Positions 24,462 through 34,345 of a stretch of 64,000 bases of DNA are shown here, in pieces. The stretch comes from Deltaproteobacteria bacterium (GTDB lineage: Bacteria > Desulfobacterota > Syntrophia > Syntrophales > Smithellaceae): assembly GCA_012729055.1 (NCBI GenBank), contig JAAYDW010000056.1, positions 69,691-133,690 of the forward strand, in the 5' to 3' direction. Made by a program: the position numbers and the translations under genes. A model generated the notes under the pieces. The model was not told the origin of the DNA. It was given only the letters and a program-made list of their open reading frames with translations, and ran no database searches. How positions within the stretch are numbered: position 1 is the stretch's first letter; the number at the start of each line of letters is the position of its first letter.

Positions 24462-25751
24462 CTAAAGAACCGTCTTCGGCCCGGGTGTCTTCGGCGGCAG
24501 GGTTTCCCTGACCAGCGTGCTGCAGAAAAACGCCACGACCAGGGAAATCAGGCACATTTTAAACGCGCCCGAATAGGCTTCCACGGGATAGCGGCCGCCG
24601 ATGGCGCCTGCGGAATCCAGATACCAGCCGATGAGCGGCTGTCCCAGGGCGGCGCCGGCAAAGGGGAAGATGTTCAGGACGCCCGTGGCGGTGCCGGAGA
24701 TCTGCAGGGGAAAGGATTCCTTGATCGCCGAATAGCCGACCACCACCATGCTGCACATGGAGAAGTTGAAGAAAAAGCACCACAGATAGAGCTGGGGGAC
24801 GGAGAAACCGGCGGTAAAGAAAGCGAGCGGGGCAAAAAGGCAAAGGCCGGCAAACTGGCTGATGAGCAGGACTTTTTTGCGCGAGTACAGGACCTGGTGG
24901 GACATCCAGTTCCAGAACGGCGCGCCGAAGATCAGGCCCACGGCCATCATCGACAAGACGCCGCCGGCCTGGGTCCGCGAAAGCCCGTAGGCGTGCATGA
25001 GAAAAGGGCCGCCCCACAGACCGTTGAAACTCAGCGTCACGAGGGCCCCGAAAAAGTTGCAAAGCGCCATAGGCCAGAAGATCTTGTTTTTCACGACCAG
25101 AAAGATGCCGCCCAGAAGCCCGTATTTCACGCCGTCGCAGGTGTTGTCGACCGCACAGTTGTCGAGCGGCCGGTAGCCGGACTGTTCGGGAGTGTCGCGC
25201 ACCAGGCGCCAGATCAGTGCGGAGATGGCGAGCGTCGCGACGCCGATGACGATCATGCTGCCCCGCCACGTGATGGCGTCGCTTAAAAAGGCCAGCGGCG
25301 TGGAGGCTGTAAAGGCCCCCACGCCGCCCAGCGACATCAAAAGACCGGTCATCCGGGAAAACTCGTGAGCCTCAAACCAACGGGTGAGGATTTTCAACGT
25401 CGGAATGAAGACCATGGCCACTCCCAGACCGACCAGCACGCGCGCCGCGATGGCCAAGGGCACGTTCTCGGCGAAACCCAGGAGGATGGATCCGGCCGCC
25501 GCCACGGAAAAGAAAGCCACCACGGAGCGCCGGGGGCCCCACGTATCCGACAGGAGGCCGGCGGGAATCTGCATGAGGGCATAAGGGTAAAAATAAGCCG
25601 AGGCCAGAAGGCCCATCAGCGCGCCGCCGGTGTGGAGATCGGCCATCATATCGACGGCCACGACGGCTGGAGCCAGCCGGTGAAAAAAAACCAGGAGATA
25701 GGCGGTGCCGAGGAGAACAAAAATCAGGTAGCGGTATCTGCCAAAACTCAT
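24462..25751 (-). CDS. Major facilitator superfamily transporter
   Basis: 429 residues with about 12 membrane segments. The loop after helix 2 reads GLLSDTWGPRR, the classical MFS motif A region, and helix 4 has ARVLVGLGVAMVFIPTLKIL. The architecture resembles the sugar-phosphate/anion-transporter branch, but the substrate cannot be named. It is the last gene of a minus-strand run prfC-cupin-MFS, 66 bases after the cupin gene, and converges with the TAXI gene. Confidence 0.88.
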   Translation of the reverse strand: MSFGRYRYLIFVLLGTAYLLVFFHRLAPAVVAVDMMADLHTGGALMGLLASAYFYPYALMQIPAGLLSDTWGPRRSVVAFFSVAAAGSILLGFAENVPLAIAARVLVGLGVAMVFIPTLKILTRWFEAHEFSRMTGLLMSLGGVGAFTASTPLAFLSDAITWRGSMIVIGVATLAISALIWRLVRDTPEQSGYRPLDNCAVDNTCDGVKYGLLGGIFLVVKNKIFWPMALCNFFGALVTLSFNGLWGGPFLMHAYGLSRTQAGGVLSMMAVGLIFGAPFWNWMSHQVLYSRKKVLLISQFAGLCLFAPLAFFTAGFSVPQLYLWCFFFNFSMCSMVVVGYSAIKESFPLQISGTATGVLNIFPFAGAALGQPLIGWYLDSAGAIGGRYPVEAYSGAFKMCLISLVVAFFCSTLVRETLPPKTPGPKTVL

Positions 25752-25817
25752 GTCCGGAAGCCTTCGGGAAAATTCGTTTTCCGCCGGAGATGCAGCATCA
25801 GACGGCGTTTGCGGGAA

Positions 25818-26168
25818 TCACAGTTCGGGAGCGCCCGCCGGGATCAGACACACGAACACCAGCATCTCTTTTCCAATATTGCGGATCTGGTGCTCTTTTC
25901 CGGCCGGAATGAAGAGGACGGTGCCGGGGCCGAGGGGATGCCATTGCCCGTCGGTGAACGCTTCACCCGCGCCCGCGTGGACAAAAATTTCATGTTCCCA
26001 GGCATGGGCATGGGCGGGTGTGTGCCCTTCCGGGGCGAGCTCAAAGACGCGCATGCAGAAATGCTCTGCGCCGTCGTCTTTGCCGATGACCACGCGGCCG
26101 GCGACGCCCCGGGCCGGACCAATGTCAAAGCGGGTTGGCGCCAAAGTCGGATAAGAAACGATTTTCAT
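25818..26168 (-). CDS. Single-domain cupin protein
   Basis: 116 residues, one beta-barrel. Cupin motif 1 reads HTPAHAHAWEHEIFVHAG, with metal-ligand His residues and Glu, and motif 2 reads PAGKEHQIRN. Small cupins bind a metal and may be isomerases, dioxygenases or sensors, so no reaction can be assigned. The start has AAGGAG upstream. It lies 27 bases after prfC and 66 before the MFS gene, so it is probably co-transcribed with both. Confidence 0.85.
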   Translation of the reverse strand: MKIVSYPTLAPTRFDIGPARGVAGRVVIGKDDGAEHFCMRVFELAPEGHTPAHAHAWEHEIFVHAGAGEAFTDGQWHPLGPGTVLFIPAGKEHQIRNIGKEMLVFVCLIPAGAPEL

Positions 26169-26195
26169 GCCGGAGCTCCTTTAAAACCCTTTGGA

Positions 26196-27782
26196 TCAGC
26201 TTTTTTCCATCGTCTTATGGAACCGGATCAGCGGCCATTCCTCCATGACATGGGACAGCCGCCACTCGCTTGCCGCAAGATATACGAGATTGCCTTCCGT
26301 GTCCATGGCAAGGTTGATCTGGTTTTTCTTCTGAAAATCATCCATTTTTTTCACGTCGTCGCAGGTGACCCAGCGGGCGGCCGCGTAATCGACTTGCTCA
26401 TAATCGGCATAAACGCTGTATTCGTTTTTCAGGCGGGACATGGTGACTTCGAACTGCAGGACCCCGACGGCGCCCAGAATATTGTCCGATCCCCAGAGAG
26501 GGCGGAAAACCTGGATGGCGCCTTCTTCGGACAGCTGCATCAGCCCTTTCTGCAGATGCTTGAGGCGCAGGGGATCCTTGAGGCGGACCCGGCAGAAATG
26601 CTCCGGGGCGAAGTGGGGAACACCCGTGAATTTCAGAAGTTCTTTCTGGGAAAAGGTGTCGCCGACCTTGATGGTGCCGTGATTGTGAATGCCGATGATG
26701 TCGCCGGGGTAGGCCTCGTCGACGTGCGTGCGGTCCTGCGCCATGAAGATGGTGGCGTTGGACAGGGAAACTTCCTTTTCGAGGCGGTGATGCACGACGC
26801 GCATGCCCCGTTCGAATTTGCCCGAACAAATCCGCATAAACGCAATGCGGTCGCGGTGCGCCGGATCCATATTGGCTTGAATTTTGAAGACAAATCCGGA
26901 AAACTCCTCTTCCTCCGGGCTGACGGTCCGTGTAGTCGCGGGGCGGGCCGAAGGCGGCGGCGCGATTTCCACGAAAGCGTCGAGCAGTTCCTTGACGCCG
27001 AAGTTGTTGATGGCGCTGCCGAAGAAAACCGGTGTCTGTCCCGCTTTCAAATAGTCTCTGACGTCGAACGGATTGGCCGCGCCTTCCAGAAGCGCGATTT
27101 CTTCCCGCAGTTCGGCGGCCTGGCTGTCCAAGAGTTCGTCGAGGAGCGGGTCATGGAGATCGCTGATGACGAAGCCCTCGTCGGTGCGCCTGGCCTTGCC
27201 CGGCGTGAAAAGATGGAGTTTACGGCTGTAGAGGTTGTAGACCCCCCGAAAACGTTTGCCCATGCCGATCGGCCAGGACAGGGGAGAGCATTCAATCTGC
27301 AGCTTATCCTCGATGTCCGCGAGGATGTCCAGCGGCGCCAGGCAGTCCCGGTCGAACTTATTAATAAAGGTGATGATGGGGGTATTGCGCAGACGGCAGA
27401 CCTCCATGAGTTTCTGCGTCTGCGTCTCGACGCCCTTGGCGCCGTCAATCACCATCAGCGCGCTGTCTACCGCCGTCAGCACCCGGTAGGTGTCTTCGGA
27501 GAAGTCCTGATGGCCGGGCGTGTCGAGCAGATTGATTTCACAGTCCGCGTAATCGAACTTCATGACGGACGAGGTGACGGAAATGCCGCGCTCCTTTTCG
27601 ATGGACATCCAGTCGGACAGCGCGTGCCGGGAGGCCTTGCGCGCTTTTACCGCCCCGGCAAGCTGAATGGCCCCGCCGAACAGCAGCAGCTTTTCGGTAA
27701 GCGTCGTTTTGCCCGCGTCCGGGTGGCTGATGATTCCGAACGTCCGCCGACGTTCGATTTCTTTTAATAATTGCTTGCTCAA
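26196..27782 (-). CDS. prfC: Peptide chain release factor 3
   Basis: 528 residues, normal for RF3. This GTPase recycles RF1 and RF2 from the ribosome after termination. The G domain has [18 protein letters not shown] (P-loop), [12 protein letters not shown] and NKFD, followed by the EF-Tu-like beta-barrel and the RF3 C-terminal domain. The ATG at 27782 lies 164 bases from the oppositely oriented tRNA-Gly gene. A possible -35 box (TTGACA) lies at 27865-27860 on the minus strand, but its -10 is poor. Confidence 0.95.
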   Translation of the reverse strand: MSKQLLKEIERRRTFGIISHPDAGKTTLTEKLLLFGGAIQLAGAVKARKASRHALSDWMSIEKERGISVTSSVMKFDYADCEINLLDTPGHQDFSEDTYRVLTAVDSALMVIDGAKGVETQTQKLMEVCRLRNTPIITFINKFDRDCLAPLDILADIEDKLQIECSPLSWPIGMGKRFRGVYNLYSRKLHLFTPGKARRTDEGFVISDLHDPLLDELLDSQAAELREEIALLEGAANPFDVRDYLKAGQTPVFFGSAINNFGVKELLDAFVEIAPPPSARPATTRTVSPEEEEFSGFVFKIQANMDPAHRDRIAFMRICSGKFERGMRVVHHRLEKEVSLSNATIFMAQDRTHVDEAYPGDIIGIHNHGTIKVGDTFSQKELLKFTGVPHFAPEHFCRVRLKDPLRLKHLQKGLMQLSEEGAIQVFRPLWGSDNILGAVGVLQFEVTMSRLKNEYSVYADYEQVDYAAARWVTCDDVKKMDDFQKKNQINLAMDTEGNLVYLAASEWRLSHVMEEWPLIRFHKTMEKS

Positions 27783-27905
27783 AATTGTTCCATACCCTGC
27801 CTTGAACCTCGAACTTGAACTTTCTCCGAAGGTCGCCTCTTAACCAATAATTCTTTGGCTGTCAACCGGCAAGAGAGGCCACCGACGGCTATCCGCAAAA
27901 AAACC

Positions 27906-27933
27906 TTGACAAAAATGCGCGGTTGAATAAAAG
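27906..27933 (+). promoter_or_regulatory. Promoter of tRNA-Gly(CCC)
   Basis: TTGACA (27906-27911), 16 bases, TAAAAG (27928-27933), 13 bases before the mature tRNA start. Confidence 0.7.
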
Positions 27934-27946
27934 TTCCACCCCGTGA

Positions 27947-28023
<77 letters not shown>

Positions 28024-28126
28024 ATACAGTCTGCCGGCATGCCCCTTCCGGGGCGGCAAATAATGCTTGCAATGCCTCCTGGTATGTGGTAGGTGCAACG
28101 CGACCATCACGGAAAGTAGTATGCTG

Positions 28127-28150
28127 AAGTGGGCTTTCGCCCACTTTTTT
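28127..28150 (+). terminator. Rho-independent terminator after tRNA-Gly
   Basis: A perfect 8-bp stem AAGTGGGC/GCCCACTT with loop TTTC, followed by a T-run. It separates the tRNA from rimP. The 105 bases between the tRNA and this hairpin contain only a small CCCC/GGGG hairpin near 28040. Confidence 0.85.
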
Positions 28151-28171
28151 ATTTTCTGAAGCGAATCGATT

Positions 28172-28657
28172 ATGTACGATGACTTAAGGGACAAGATATG
28201 GCGCCTGGCCGAGCCGGTGGCCGCCGCCGAAGGGATGGAGCTCATTTTCGTAGAGTGTCTGAAGATGCACTCCCGCTGGGTATTCCGTCTCTTTCTGGAT
28301 AAGGAAGGCGGCGTCACGCTGGACGATTGCACGACCGTCAGCAACCAGCTGGGCGACATTCTGGATGTCCATGATCTGTCCCACGGTCCCTACACCCTGG
28401 AGGTGTCTTCGCCCGGCCTCGACCGTCCGCTTTTCCGGGATATCGATTTTGAAAGATTTGTCGGGGCCAAGGTGAAACTCAAGACCAGCATAAAAATCGA
28501 CGGCGTAAAAAATTTTCAAGGGAAACTTGTGGATTATACGGAAGAAAACGGAGAAAAGGTTGTCCGTCTGGCCGTGGCGGATAAGGTGTTGAGCATACGG
28601 AAAAAAGATCTTGTCAAAGCCAATCTGGTGGATGAAACAGCCACGATTGCAGAATAA
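28172..28657 (+). CDS. rimP: Ribosome maturation factor RimP
   Basis: 161 residues, usual length. It helps late assembly of the 30S subunit. The N-terminal alpha/beta domain contains LRDKIWRLAEPVAAAEGMEL, then LDDCTTVSNQLGDILD and the conserved YTLEVSSPGLDRPL; a C-terminal SH3-like barrel follows. It is the first gene of the rimP-nusA-infB block, as in most bacteria, and starts 22 bases after the tRNA terminator. The ribosome site is weak (GAAGCG). Confidence 0.93.
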   Translation: MYDDLRDKIWRLAEPVAAAEGMELIFVECLKMHSRWVFRLFLDKEGGVTLDDCTTVSNQLGDILDVHDLSHGPYTLEVSSPGLDRPLFRDIDFERFVGAKVKLKTSIKIDGVKNFQGKLVDYTEENGEKVVRLAVADKVLSIRKKDLVKANLVDETATIAE

Positions 28658-28721
28658 TAAAAACGCCTGAAGGCTTTCTTTTGCATAAGCCCGACTGCTG
28701 AATAAAATGGAGGGAATTTAA

Positions 28722-29984
28722 ATGTTTCATGAACTTAAACGTCTGATCGAACAGATGGGTAAGGACAGGGGGATCGACAAGCAGATTATCACGGAAGCCC
28801 TCGAAGCCGCAATGTTGACGGCGGCGCGCAAGAAACTGGGGCAGAACGTGGATATCGAAGCCCACTACAATGACGACGCCGGGGAAATCGAGGTTTTCCA
28901 GTTCAAAACGGTCGTCGACAAGGTGCTCGATCCCGAAACACAGATTTCCAAAGATGAGGCGCGAAGCACGCTCGATGCGGGCGCCGAACCCGGCGATTCG
29001 CTGGGGATGAAAATCGAAACCAGTTCTTTCGGCCGGATCGCCGTGCAGATGGCCAAACAGATCATCATTCAGCGCGTCAAGGACGCGGAGCGCGACAATA
29101 TTTACGACGAGTACAAGGACCGCAAGGGCGAACTGATCAACGGTTTCGTGCAGCGGTTTGAAGGCGGCAACATCATTGTCAATCTGGGGCGCGCCGAAGG
29201 GGTTGTGCCCCCGGCCGAACAGATCCATCGCGAGACCTACAAGCGCGGCGAACGCATCCGGACGTATCTTTTCGATGTAAAAAAGAACACCAAGGGCGCG
29301 CAGATCATTTTATCCCGCACCCATCCCTCCTTTCTGAAGGCGCTTTTTGAAGTGGAGGTGCCGGAGATTTCCGAGGGGCTCATCGACATTGTGAGCGTCG
29401 CCCGCGAACCGGGCAAGCGCGGCAAAATCGCCGTTCGGGCCAAGGACAAGGATATCGACCCGGTGGGCGCCTGCGTGGGCATGCGCGGCACGCGCGTGCA
29501 GAGCGTCGTCCAGGAGTTGCGTGGTGAAAAAATTGATATTATTCCCTACACCGAGGACGCGGCCAAATACGTTTCGAGCGCCCTGTCGCCCGCCAAGGTC
29601 AACCGCGTTTTCGTCGACGAAGAAAACCGGGCGATGACCGTGATCGTTCCCGACGACCAGCTGTCGCTGGCGATCGGCAAAAACGGACAGAACGTCCGCC
29701 TGGCGGTCAAACTGACCGGCTGGAAAATCGACGTGAAGAGCGAAACCATGGCGGCTGAAAAGGATGAGAACACACACATGGCGCTGACCCGTATTCCCGG
29801 CATCGGGCCGGCCATGGCCGAAAAGTTGTCCGACCAAGGCATCAGGAGCATTGCGATGCTGGCGGCGATGGAGCCGGAAACGCTCTCTGCGATTCCCGGC
29901 GTGGGGGAAAAGACGGCGACGGAATGGATTGCGCAGGCCATCAAGTTGCTGGATGAAGAAACGAGCGAAAAAAATAAGGCGTAG
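28722..29984 (+). CDS. nusA: Transcription termination/antitermination factor NusA
   Basis: 420 residues. The N-terminal RNA-polymerase-binding domain is followed by an S1 domain (about 135-200, beginning KGELINGFVQRFEGGNIIV), two KH domains (PVGACVGMRGTRVQ and LSLAIGKNGQNVRLA), and a C-terminal helix-hairpin-helix region (RIPGIGPAMAEKL and AIPGVGEKTA). It binds nascent RNA and modulates pausing, termination and antitermination. The ribosome site GGAGGG is strong. It lies 64 bases after rimP and 44 before infB. Confidence 0.96.
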   Translation: MFHELKRLIEQMGKDRGIDKQIITEALEAAMLTAARKKLGQNVDIEAHYNDDAGEIEVFQFKTVVDKVLDPETQISKDEARSTLDAGAEPGDSLGMKIETSSFGRIAVQMAKQIIIQRVKDAERDNIYDEYKDRKGELINGFVQRFEGGNIIVNLGRAEGVVPPAEQIHRETYKRGERIRTYLFDVKKNTKGAQIILSRTHPSFLKALFEVEVPEISEGLIDIVSVAREPGKRGKIAVRAKDKDIDPVGACVGMRGTRVQSVVQELRGEKIDIIPYTEDAAKYVSSALSPAKVNRVFVDEENRAMTVIVPDDQLSLAIGKNGQNVRLAVKLTGWKIDVKSETMAAEKDENTHMALTRIPGIGPAMAEKLSDQGIRSIAMLAAMEPETLSAIPGVGEKTATEWIAQAIKLLDEETSEKNKA

Positions 29985-30028
29985 TTTTTTTTCAGGGATC
30001 CACTATTTGACTTGAGGGAGTTTCGGGA

Positions 30029-32683
30029 ATGGCGAAAAAGCGAGTTCACGAGTTGGCCAAGGAGCTTGGTCTGGAAAACAAGGATCTGATTGCCCATCTG
30101 GAGAGGCTGGGCATCACGGTCAAATCCCATGCCAGCACATTGGAAGAGCACGAGATCGAGAGGGTCAAAGAGGATCTCCAGGCCCCGTCGCCGCGGCAAA
30201 TTGTCGAGGAAAGAATCACGACCACCGTTATCCGCCGTCGGGCGGTGCGCGCGCCGGTTGAGGCTCCTCCCCCCGAAGAAGAGGCGGAGCAAAAAGAAGA
30301 AAAGCCGCCGGAAGAGGAGAGGACTGCGCCTCCGTCCGCGCTGAAAAAAGAAATTCCGACTGCCGCTCCGGAGGTTGCCGAAGGGGTTACGCCCGCGGGG
30401 GAGGCGCCGGCCGAACCGGCCGCACCCGCTGCTGAAGTCAAAATGGAAGCCCCGCCGTCTGAACAGGCCGCTTCCGACGCAGCCACGCCCGCTGGGGCGG
30501 TCCCGCCTGCCGAAACGGCCCAGGAGGCAAAACCTCTGCATCCGGCGCTGGCGCCGGAAAAGCCCCGGCAGCCGCCGGTGATTCTGCCGGTCCGTCCGCC
30601 GATGATGTCGCGGCACAAAATTTCCCGACCGGAGGAAAAGAAAGAGGCGCCGGCCAAACCGGCGTTGAAGCCGGGCGAAAAGGCCGCTGTGCCCCCGGCG
30701 GAAAAAATCATCAAGCGGGAATTCGAGAAGCCCAAGAAAAAAGGCAAGGCACCGGTTGAGGTTTTCATTGAGGAGGGAAAGGAAGCACCCCGCCGTAAGA
30801 CGCTGGACAAGAAAAATGAAAAGAAGCTGAAAAAGGTCGATGACGACCGGGAAGTGGTGTTCACGAAATGGCGCGAAGACAAGAAGGCCGCTCCCGTTAA
30901 AATGCGGAAAACCGAAATTACGGTGCCCAAGGCCATCAAGCGGCGCATCCGCGTTGGAGAAACGATCACGACCGGAGAACTGGCCAAGCGGATGGGCGTC
31001 AAGGTCGGCGACGTCATCAATAAACTGATGGGTATGGGCGTGATGGCCACCATCAACCAGTCCATCGATTTTGATATCGCCACGCTGGTTGCCTCCGAAT
31101 TCAGTTTTCAGGTGGAAAAAGCGGAACTCGAGTTTGACGAGACGCTGCTCAGGCCCCAGGTCGCGGAAGAAAACCTGAAGCCCCGAGCCCCGATTGTCAC
31201 CATCATGGGCCACGTCGACCACGGCAAAACGTCGCTTCTGGATGCGATCCGTCAGACGCATGTAATTGACGGCGAAGCGGGAGGCATTACGCAGGCAATC
31301 GGCGCCTATCATGTGCACATCAACGACCGCGACATCGTTTTCCTGGATACGCCCGGCCATGAAGCCTTTACAGCCATGCGTGCGCGCGGCGCCCAGGTTA
31401 CGGACATCGTGGTCCTGGTGGTGGCGGCGGACGACGGCGTCATGGATCAGACCGTTGAAGCCATCAACCATTCCAAGGTGGCGGGCGTGCCGATCATCGT
31501 GGCCGTGAACAAGATCGACAAGCCGGGGGCGGATCCCGAAAAGATCAAGCAGGCGCTGACCGAACACGGCCTCCTGTCCGAGCAGTGGGGCGGCGAGACG
31601 ATCTTCTGCGAAGTGTCGGCCAAAAAGAAAATCGGGATCGAAGAGCTTCTGGAAATGATCCTGCTGCAGGCGGACGTGCTGGAGCTCAAAGCGGATCCCA
31701 CGCTCTCGGCGCGCGGCGTCATCATCGAAGCGAAACTGGACCGCGGCCGCGGCCCGGTGGCGACCGTGCTGATTCAGCAGGGGACGCTGCGCGAGGGGGA
31801 CGCGTTTGTGTCCAAGACCGAGTTCGGCCGTGTCCGGGCCATGATCAACGACCAGGGGCGCCGCGTCAAGGAAGCCGGACCCGCCATGCCGGTGGAAGTC
31901 ATCGGATTTTCCAGCGTGCCGCAGACGGGCGGTGAATTCATCGGCGTGGAAGACGAAAAGAAGGCCCGCGGCATCGCCGAATACTGGATCCGCAAGACGC
32001 GCGAAAAAGAGCTTTCCGCGTCGTCCAAGATCACGCTCGAGCAGCTGTATGAAAAGATCAAGGAAGGCGTCAAGGATCTGAACGTGATCATCAAAGCCGA
32101 CGTTCAGGGATCCATTGAAGCGATTTCCGACGCGCTCAATAAGCTTTCGACTGAAGACGTGCAGATCAAGACGATCCACAGCTCGACAGGCGCGATCAGC
32201 GAAACGGACGTCATGCTGGCCTCCGCGTCCAACGCGATTATCATCGGCTTCAACGTCCGTCCGGACGCCCGCGTGAGTGAACTGGCCGCGCAGGAAGGCG
32301 TGGAAATCAAGCTCTATGATATTATCTACAATGTGATCGCGGATGTGCGGGCGGCGATGGAGGGCCTCCTGGAGCCGGAATACAGAGAAGTGGTGCAGGG
32401 ACGCGCCGAAGTCCGCGAGCTCTTCCGTGTGCCCAAGGTCGGCATCGTTGCCGGCTGCCATGTGCTGGATGGCAAAATCACGCGCGCGTCCTCGATCAAA
32501 CTGGTGCGGGACAGCGTGGTTGTCTTCGACGGCAAACTCCTGTCGCTGAAGCGGTTTAAAGACGACGCCCGGGAGGTGCTGGCCGGATTCGACTGCGGCA
32601 TCGGCATCGAGGGGTACAACGACATCCATGTGGGGGATGTGATCGAAGCCTATATCATGGAAACGCTGGAGAGAAAGCTTTAG
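30029..32683 (+). CDS. infB: Translation initiation factor IF-2
   Basis: 884 residues. A short N-terminal IF2N domain (1-50), then a long Pro/Glu/Ala/Lys-rich low-complexity linker (about 60-290), then a second IF2N region and the G domain with [23 protein letters not shown] and NKID. Domains II to IV end in the fMet-tRNA-binding barrel. IF-2 brings initiator tRNA to the 30S subunit. The linker is repetitive and probably disordered. The order nusA-infB-DUF503-rbfA is the standard arrangement. Confidence 0.96.
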   Translation: MAKKRVHELAKELGLENKDLIAHLERLGITVKSHASTLEEHEIERVKEDLQAPSPRQIVEERITTTVIRRRAVRAPVEAPPPEEEAEQKEEKPPEEERTAPPSALKKEIPTAAPEVAEGVTPAGEAPAEPAAPAAEVKMEAPPSEQAASDAATPAGAVPPAETAQEAKPLHPALAPEKPRQPPVILPVRPPMMSRHKISRPEEKKEAPAKPALKPGEKAAVPPAEKIIKREFEKPKKKGKAPVEVFIEEGKEAPRRKTLDKKNEKKLKKVDDDREVVFTKWREDKKAAPVKMRKTEITVPKAIKRRIRVGETITTGELAKRMGVKVGDVINKLMGMGVMATINQSIDFDIATLVASEFSFQVEKAELEFDETLLRPQVAEENLKPRAPIVTIMGHVDHGKTSLLDAIRQTHVIDGEAGGITQAIGAYHVHINDRDIVFLDTPGHEAFTAMRARGAQVTDIVVLVVAADDGVMDQTVEAINHSKVAGVPIIVAVNKIDKPGADPEKIKQALTEHGLLSEQWGGETIFCEVSAKKKIGIEELLEMILLQADVLELKADPTLSARGVIIEAKLDRGRGPVATVLIQQGTLREGDAFVSKTEFGRVRAMINDQGRRVKEAGPAMPVEVIGFSSVPQTGGEFIGVEDEKKARGIAEYWIRKTREKELSASSKITLEQLYEKIKEGVKDLNVIIKADVQGSIEAISDALNKLSTEDVQIKTIHSSTGAISETDVMLASASNAIIIGFNVRPDARVSELAAQEGVEIKLYDIIYNVIADVRAAMEGLLEPEYREVVQGRAEVRELFRVPKVGIVAGCHVLDGKITRASSIKLVRDSVVVFDGKLLSLKRFKDDAREVLAGFDCGIGIEGYNDIHVGDVIEAYIMETLERKL

Positions 32684-32708
32684 GCGGACGGCCCACAAAA
32701 AGAAAAGT

Positions 32709-33047
32709 ATGGTTATCGGTTACGGCATCATAAGGCTGCGGATTCCGGAGTCCGGTTCCTTGAAGGAAAAAAGGAGCGTTTTGAACAAGATCATCAAACG
32801 CGCGCAAAATGCGTTCAACGTTTCCATTGCCCAGGTGGGCGATCTGGATCTTCACCGCTTTGCCGAAATCGGGTTTGCGCTTACCGGCAATGAGCCGCGC
32901 TACATCAGCGGCAAGGTCGATCATCTGCTGAAGTTCATCGAGGATTTACAGGTGGCCGAGGTGTTGAGCTCCAAAATTGAAGTAATGACGGTTTCCGATT
33001 TGTCGGAGACGCCGGACTGGGAAGCAGGTAAATACGATGAATTTTAA
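32709..33047 (+). CDS. DUF503 family protein (YlxP-like)
   Basis: 112 residues, normal for DUF503. It begins with a strand MVIGYGIIRLRIP, followed by SLKEKRSVLNKIIKRAQNAFNVSIAQV, the family signature. These small ferredoxin-like-fold proteins often sit between infB and rbfA and are thought to help ribosome assembly, though the role is not proven. The last 11 bases overlap the rbfA start, which implies translational coupling. Confidence 0.9.
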   Translation: MVIGYGIIRLRIPESGSLKEKRSVLNKIIKRAQNAFNVSIAQVGDLDLHRFAEIGFALTGNEPRYISGKVDHLLKFIEDLQVAEVLSSKIEVMTVSDLSETPDWEAGKYDEF

Positions 33048-33396
33048 AAGGGCGGACAGAGTCGGCGAGCTGATCCTGGCGGAAATGTCCGACATTTTGC
33101 TCAAAACGGTCAAGGATCCCCGTCTGCACGCCGTGACGATCACGGCGGTCAAGGTGACGGATGACCTCCGCAACGCCAGGATTTATTTTGTCGAGATGGG
33201 CAAGGATGAATTGAACGAAGAGGTTCAGGCGGGATTGACCCGGGCGCGGGGATTTGTGCGCCGGGAGCTGGGGCACCGCCTGCAGCTGCGTTTTGTGCCG
33301 GACATCGTGTTTGTTCACGACAAATCCTTCGGCTATGGCAACCGGATCGAAAAGCTTTTGGTTCAAATCGCGAAACAGGAAGAAAAGCATGATTAA
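33037..33396 (+). CDS. rbfA: 30S ribosome-binding factor RbfA
   Basis: 119 residues. A KH-like fold that binds the 30S subunit and assists 16S rRNA maturation. Typical phrases are RADRVGELILAEMSDIL, VKDPRLHAVTITAVKVT and RRELGHRLQLRFVPDIVFVHDKS. The start overlaps the DUF503 gene by 11 bases, and the end overlaps nrnA by 8. The tight packing indicates one operon. Confidence 0.94.
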   Translation: MNFKRADRVGELILAEMSDILLKTVKDPRLHAVTITAVKVTDDLRNARIYFVEMGKDELNEEVQAGLTRARGFVRRELGHRLQLRFVPDIVFVHDKSFGYGNRIEKLLVQIAKQEEKHD

Positions 33397-34339
33397 GGAG
33401 ATCATTTCAGCCATCTCTTCGGGAGAAAGATTTCTCATCACGGCGCATGTCCGGCTGGACGGCGACGCCCTGGGTTCGGAACTGGCGCTTTCCTGGATGT
33501 TGCGGGATCTGGGCAAGGAAGCGGTAATTTACAACCAGGACGCCACGCCCGGCCATTACCGGTTTTTGCCGGGCGCTGAAACCATCGTGTCGGAACTGGA
33601 CCATCTCGAGAGGTACGATGTCGGTTTCATTCTCGACTGCTCCGAACTGGAGCGGGTGGGGAAAATCGCCGCCGACGTGATGAAAATAAAGACGCTGATC
33701 AACATCGATCATCACGTGTCCAACGGCGGCTTCAGCAAACTGCGGCTTCTGGACCCGAAGGCCAGCTCCACAGGAGAGCTGCTTTACCGTCTGATGCGCA
33801 AGATGCACGTGAAGCTGACCGAAGAGATCTGCACGAATCTCTACGCGGCGATTCTTACGGATACGGGCGGATTCCGCTATTCGAGCACGCATCCCGATAC
33901 GCTTCGGGCGGCGGCCGATCTGGTGCAAGGCGGCGCGAGTCCGCAGTGGATTTCCGAAAATATTTACGAAAGCGATCCGCCGGCCAAACTGAAGCTTCTG
34001 TCCCGGGTGCTGGAGACGCTGGAGCTCGATCTGGAGCTGCAAACCGCTTCCCTCGTCGTGACCTTCGATCATCTGCGGCAGACGGGCGCGAGCATGGAAC
34101 ACACGGACGGCTTTATCGATATTCCCCGCACCGTGAAAGACGTCGCCATCGCCATGGTGTACTCGCAGATCGGCGACACCCAGTTCAAGCTGAGCCTGCG
34201 GTCCAAGGGCAAAGTGAACGTGGAAAAAATCGCCGCGCGCTTCGGTGGCGGCGGGCACATCAACGCCGCGGCCTGCCGGATCGAAGGTGATCTGGCTGAA
34301 ATCAAGGCCCGGGTGCGACAGGCCGTGAAAGAGTTATAG
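33389..34339 (+). CDS. nrnA: DHH-family oligoribonuclease / pAp phosphatase (NrnA-like)
   Basis: 316 residues. Motif I is HVRLDGDALGSE (His20, Asp24, Asp26), motif III includes NIDHHVSN, and the DHHA1 domain near the end has RFGGGGHINAAAC. NrnA degrades very short RNAs and dephosphorylates 3',5'-pAp. The ATG at 33389 overlaps the rbfA stop by 8 bases; longer in-frame versions would run deep into rbfA. It lies just before truB, as in many deltaproteobacteria and Firmicutes. Confidence 0.92.
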   Translation: MIKEIISAISSGERFLITAHVRLDGDALGSELALSWMLRDLGKEAVIYNQDATPGHYRFLPGAETIVSELDHLERYDVGFILDCSELERVGKIAADVMKIKTLINIDHHVSNGGFSKLRLLDPKASSTGELLYRLMRKMHVKLTEEICTNLYAAILTDTGGFRYSSTHPDTLRAAADLVQGGASPQWISENIYESDPPAKLKLLSRVLETLELDLELQTASLVVTFDHLRQTGASMEHTDGFIDIPRTVKDVAIAMVYSQIGDTQFKLSLRSKGKVNVEKIAARFGGGGHINAAACRIEGDLAEIKARVRQAVKEL

Positions 34340-34345
34340 GCGTTT

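Noticed and set aside
25365-27767. An 800-codon open frame on the plus strand opposite prfC, cupin and MFS genes
   Set aside because: It crosses three recognised minus-strand genes and their ribosome sites; composition is that of a shadow frame.
29546-32698. A very long open frame (about 1050 codons) on the minus strand opposite infB
   Set aside because: It mirrors the codon pattern of infB in a GC-rich gene, has no ribosome site or recognisable domain, and infB is certain on the other strand.
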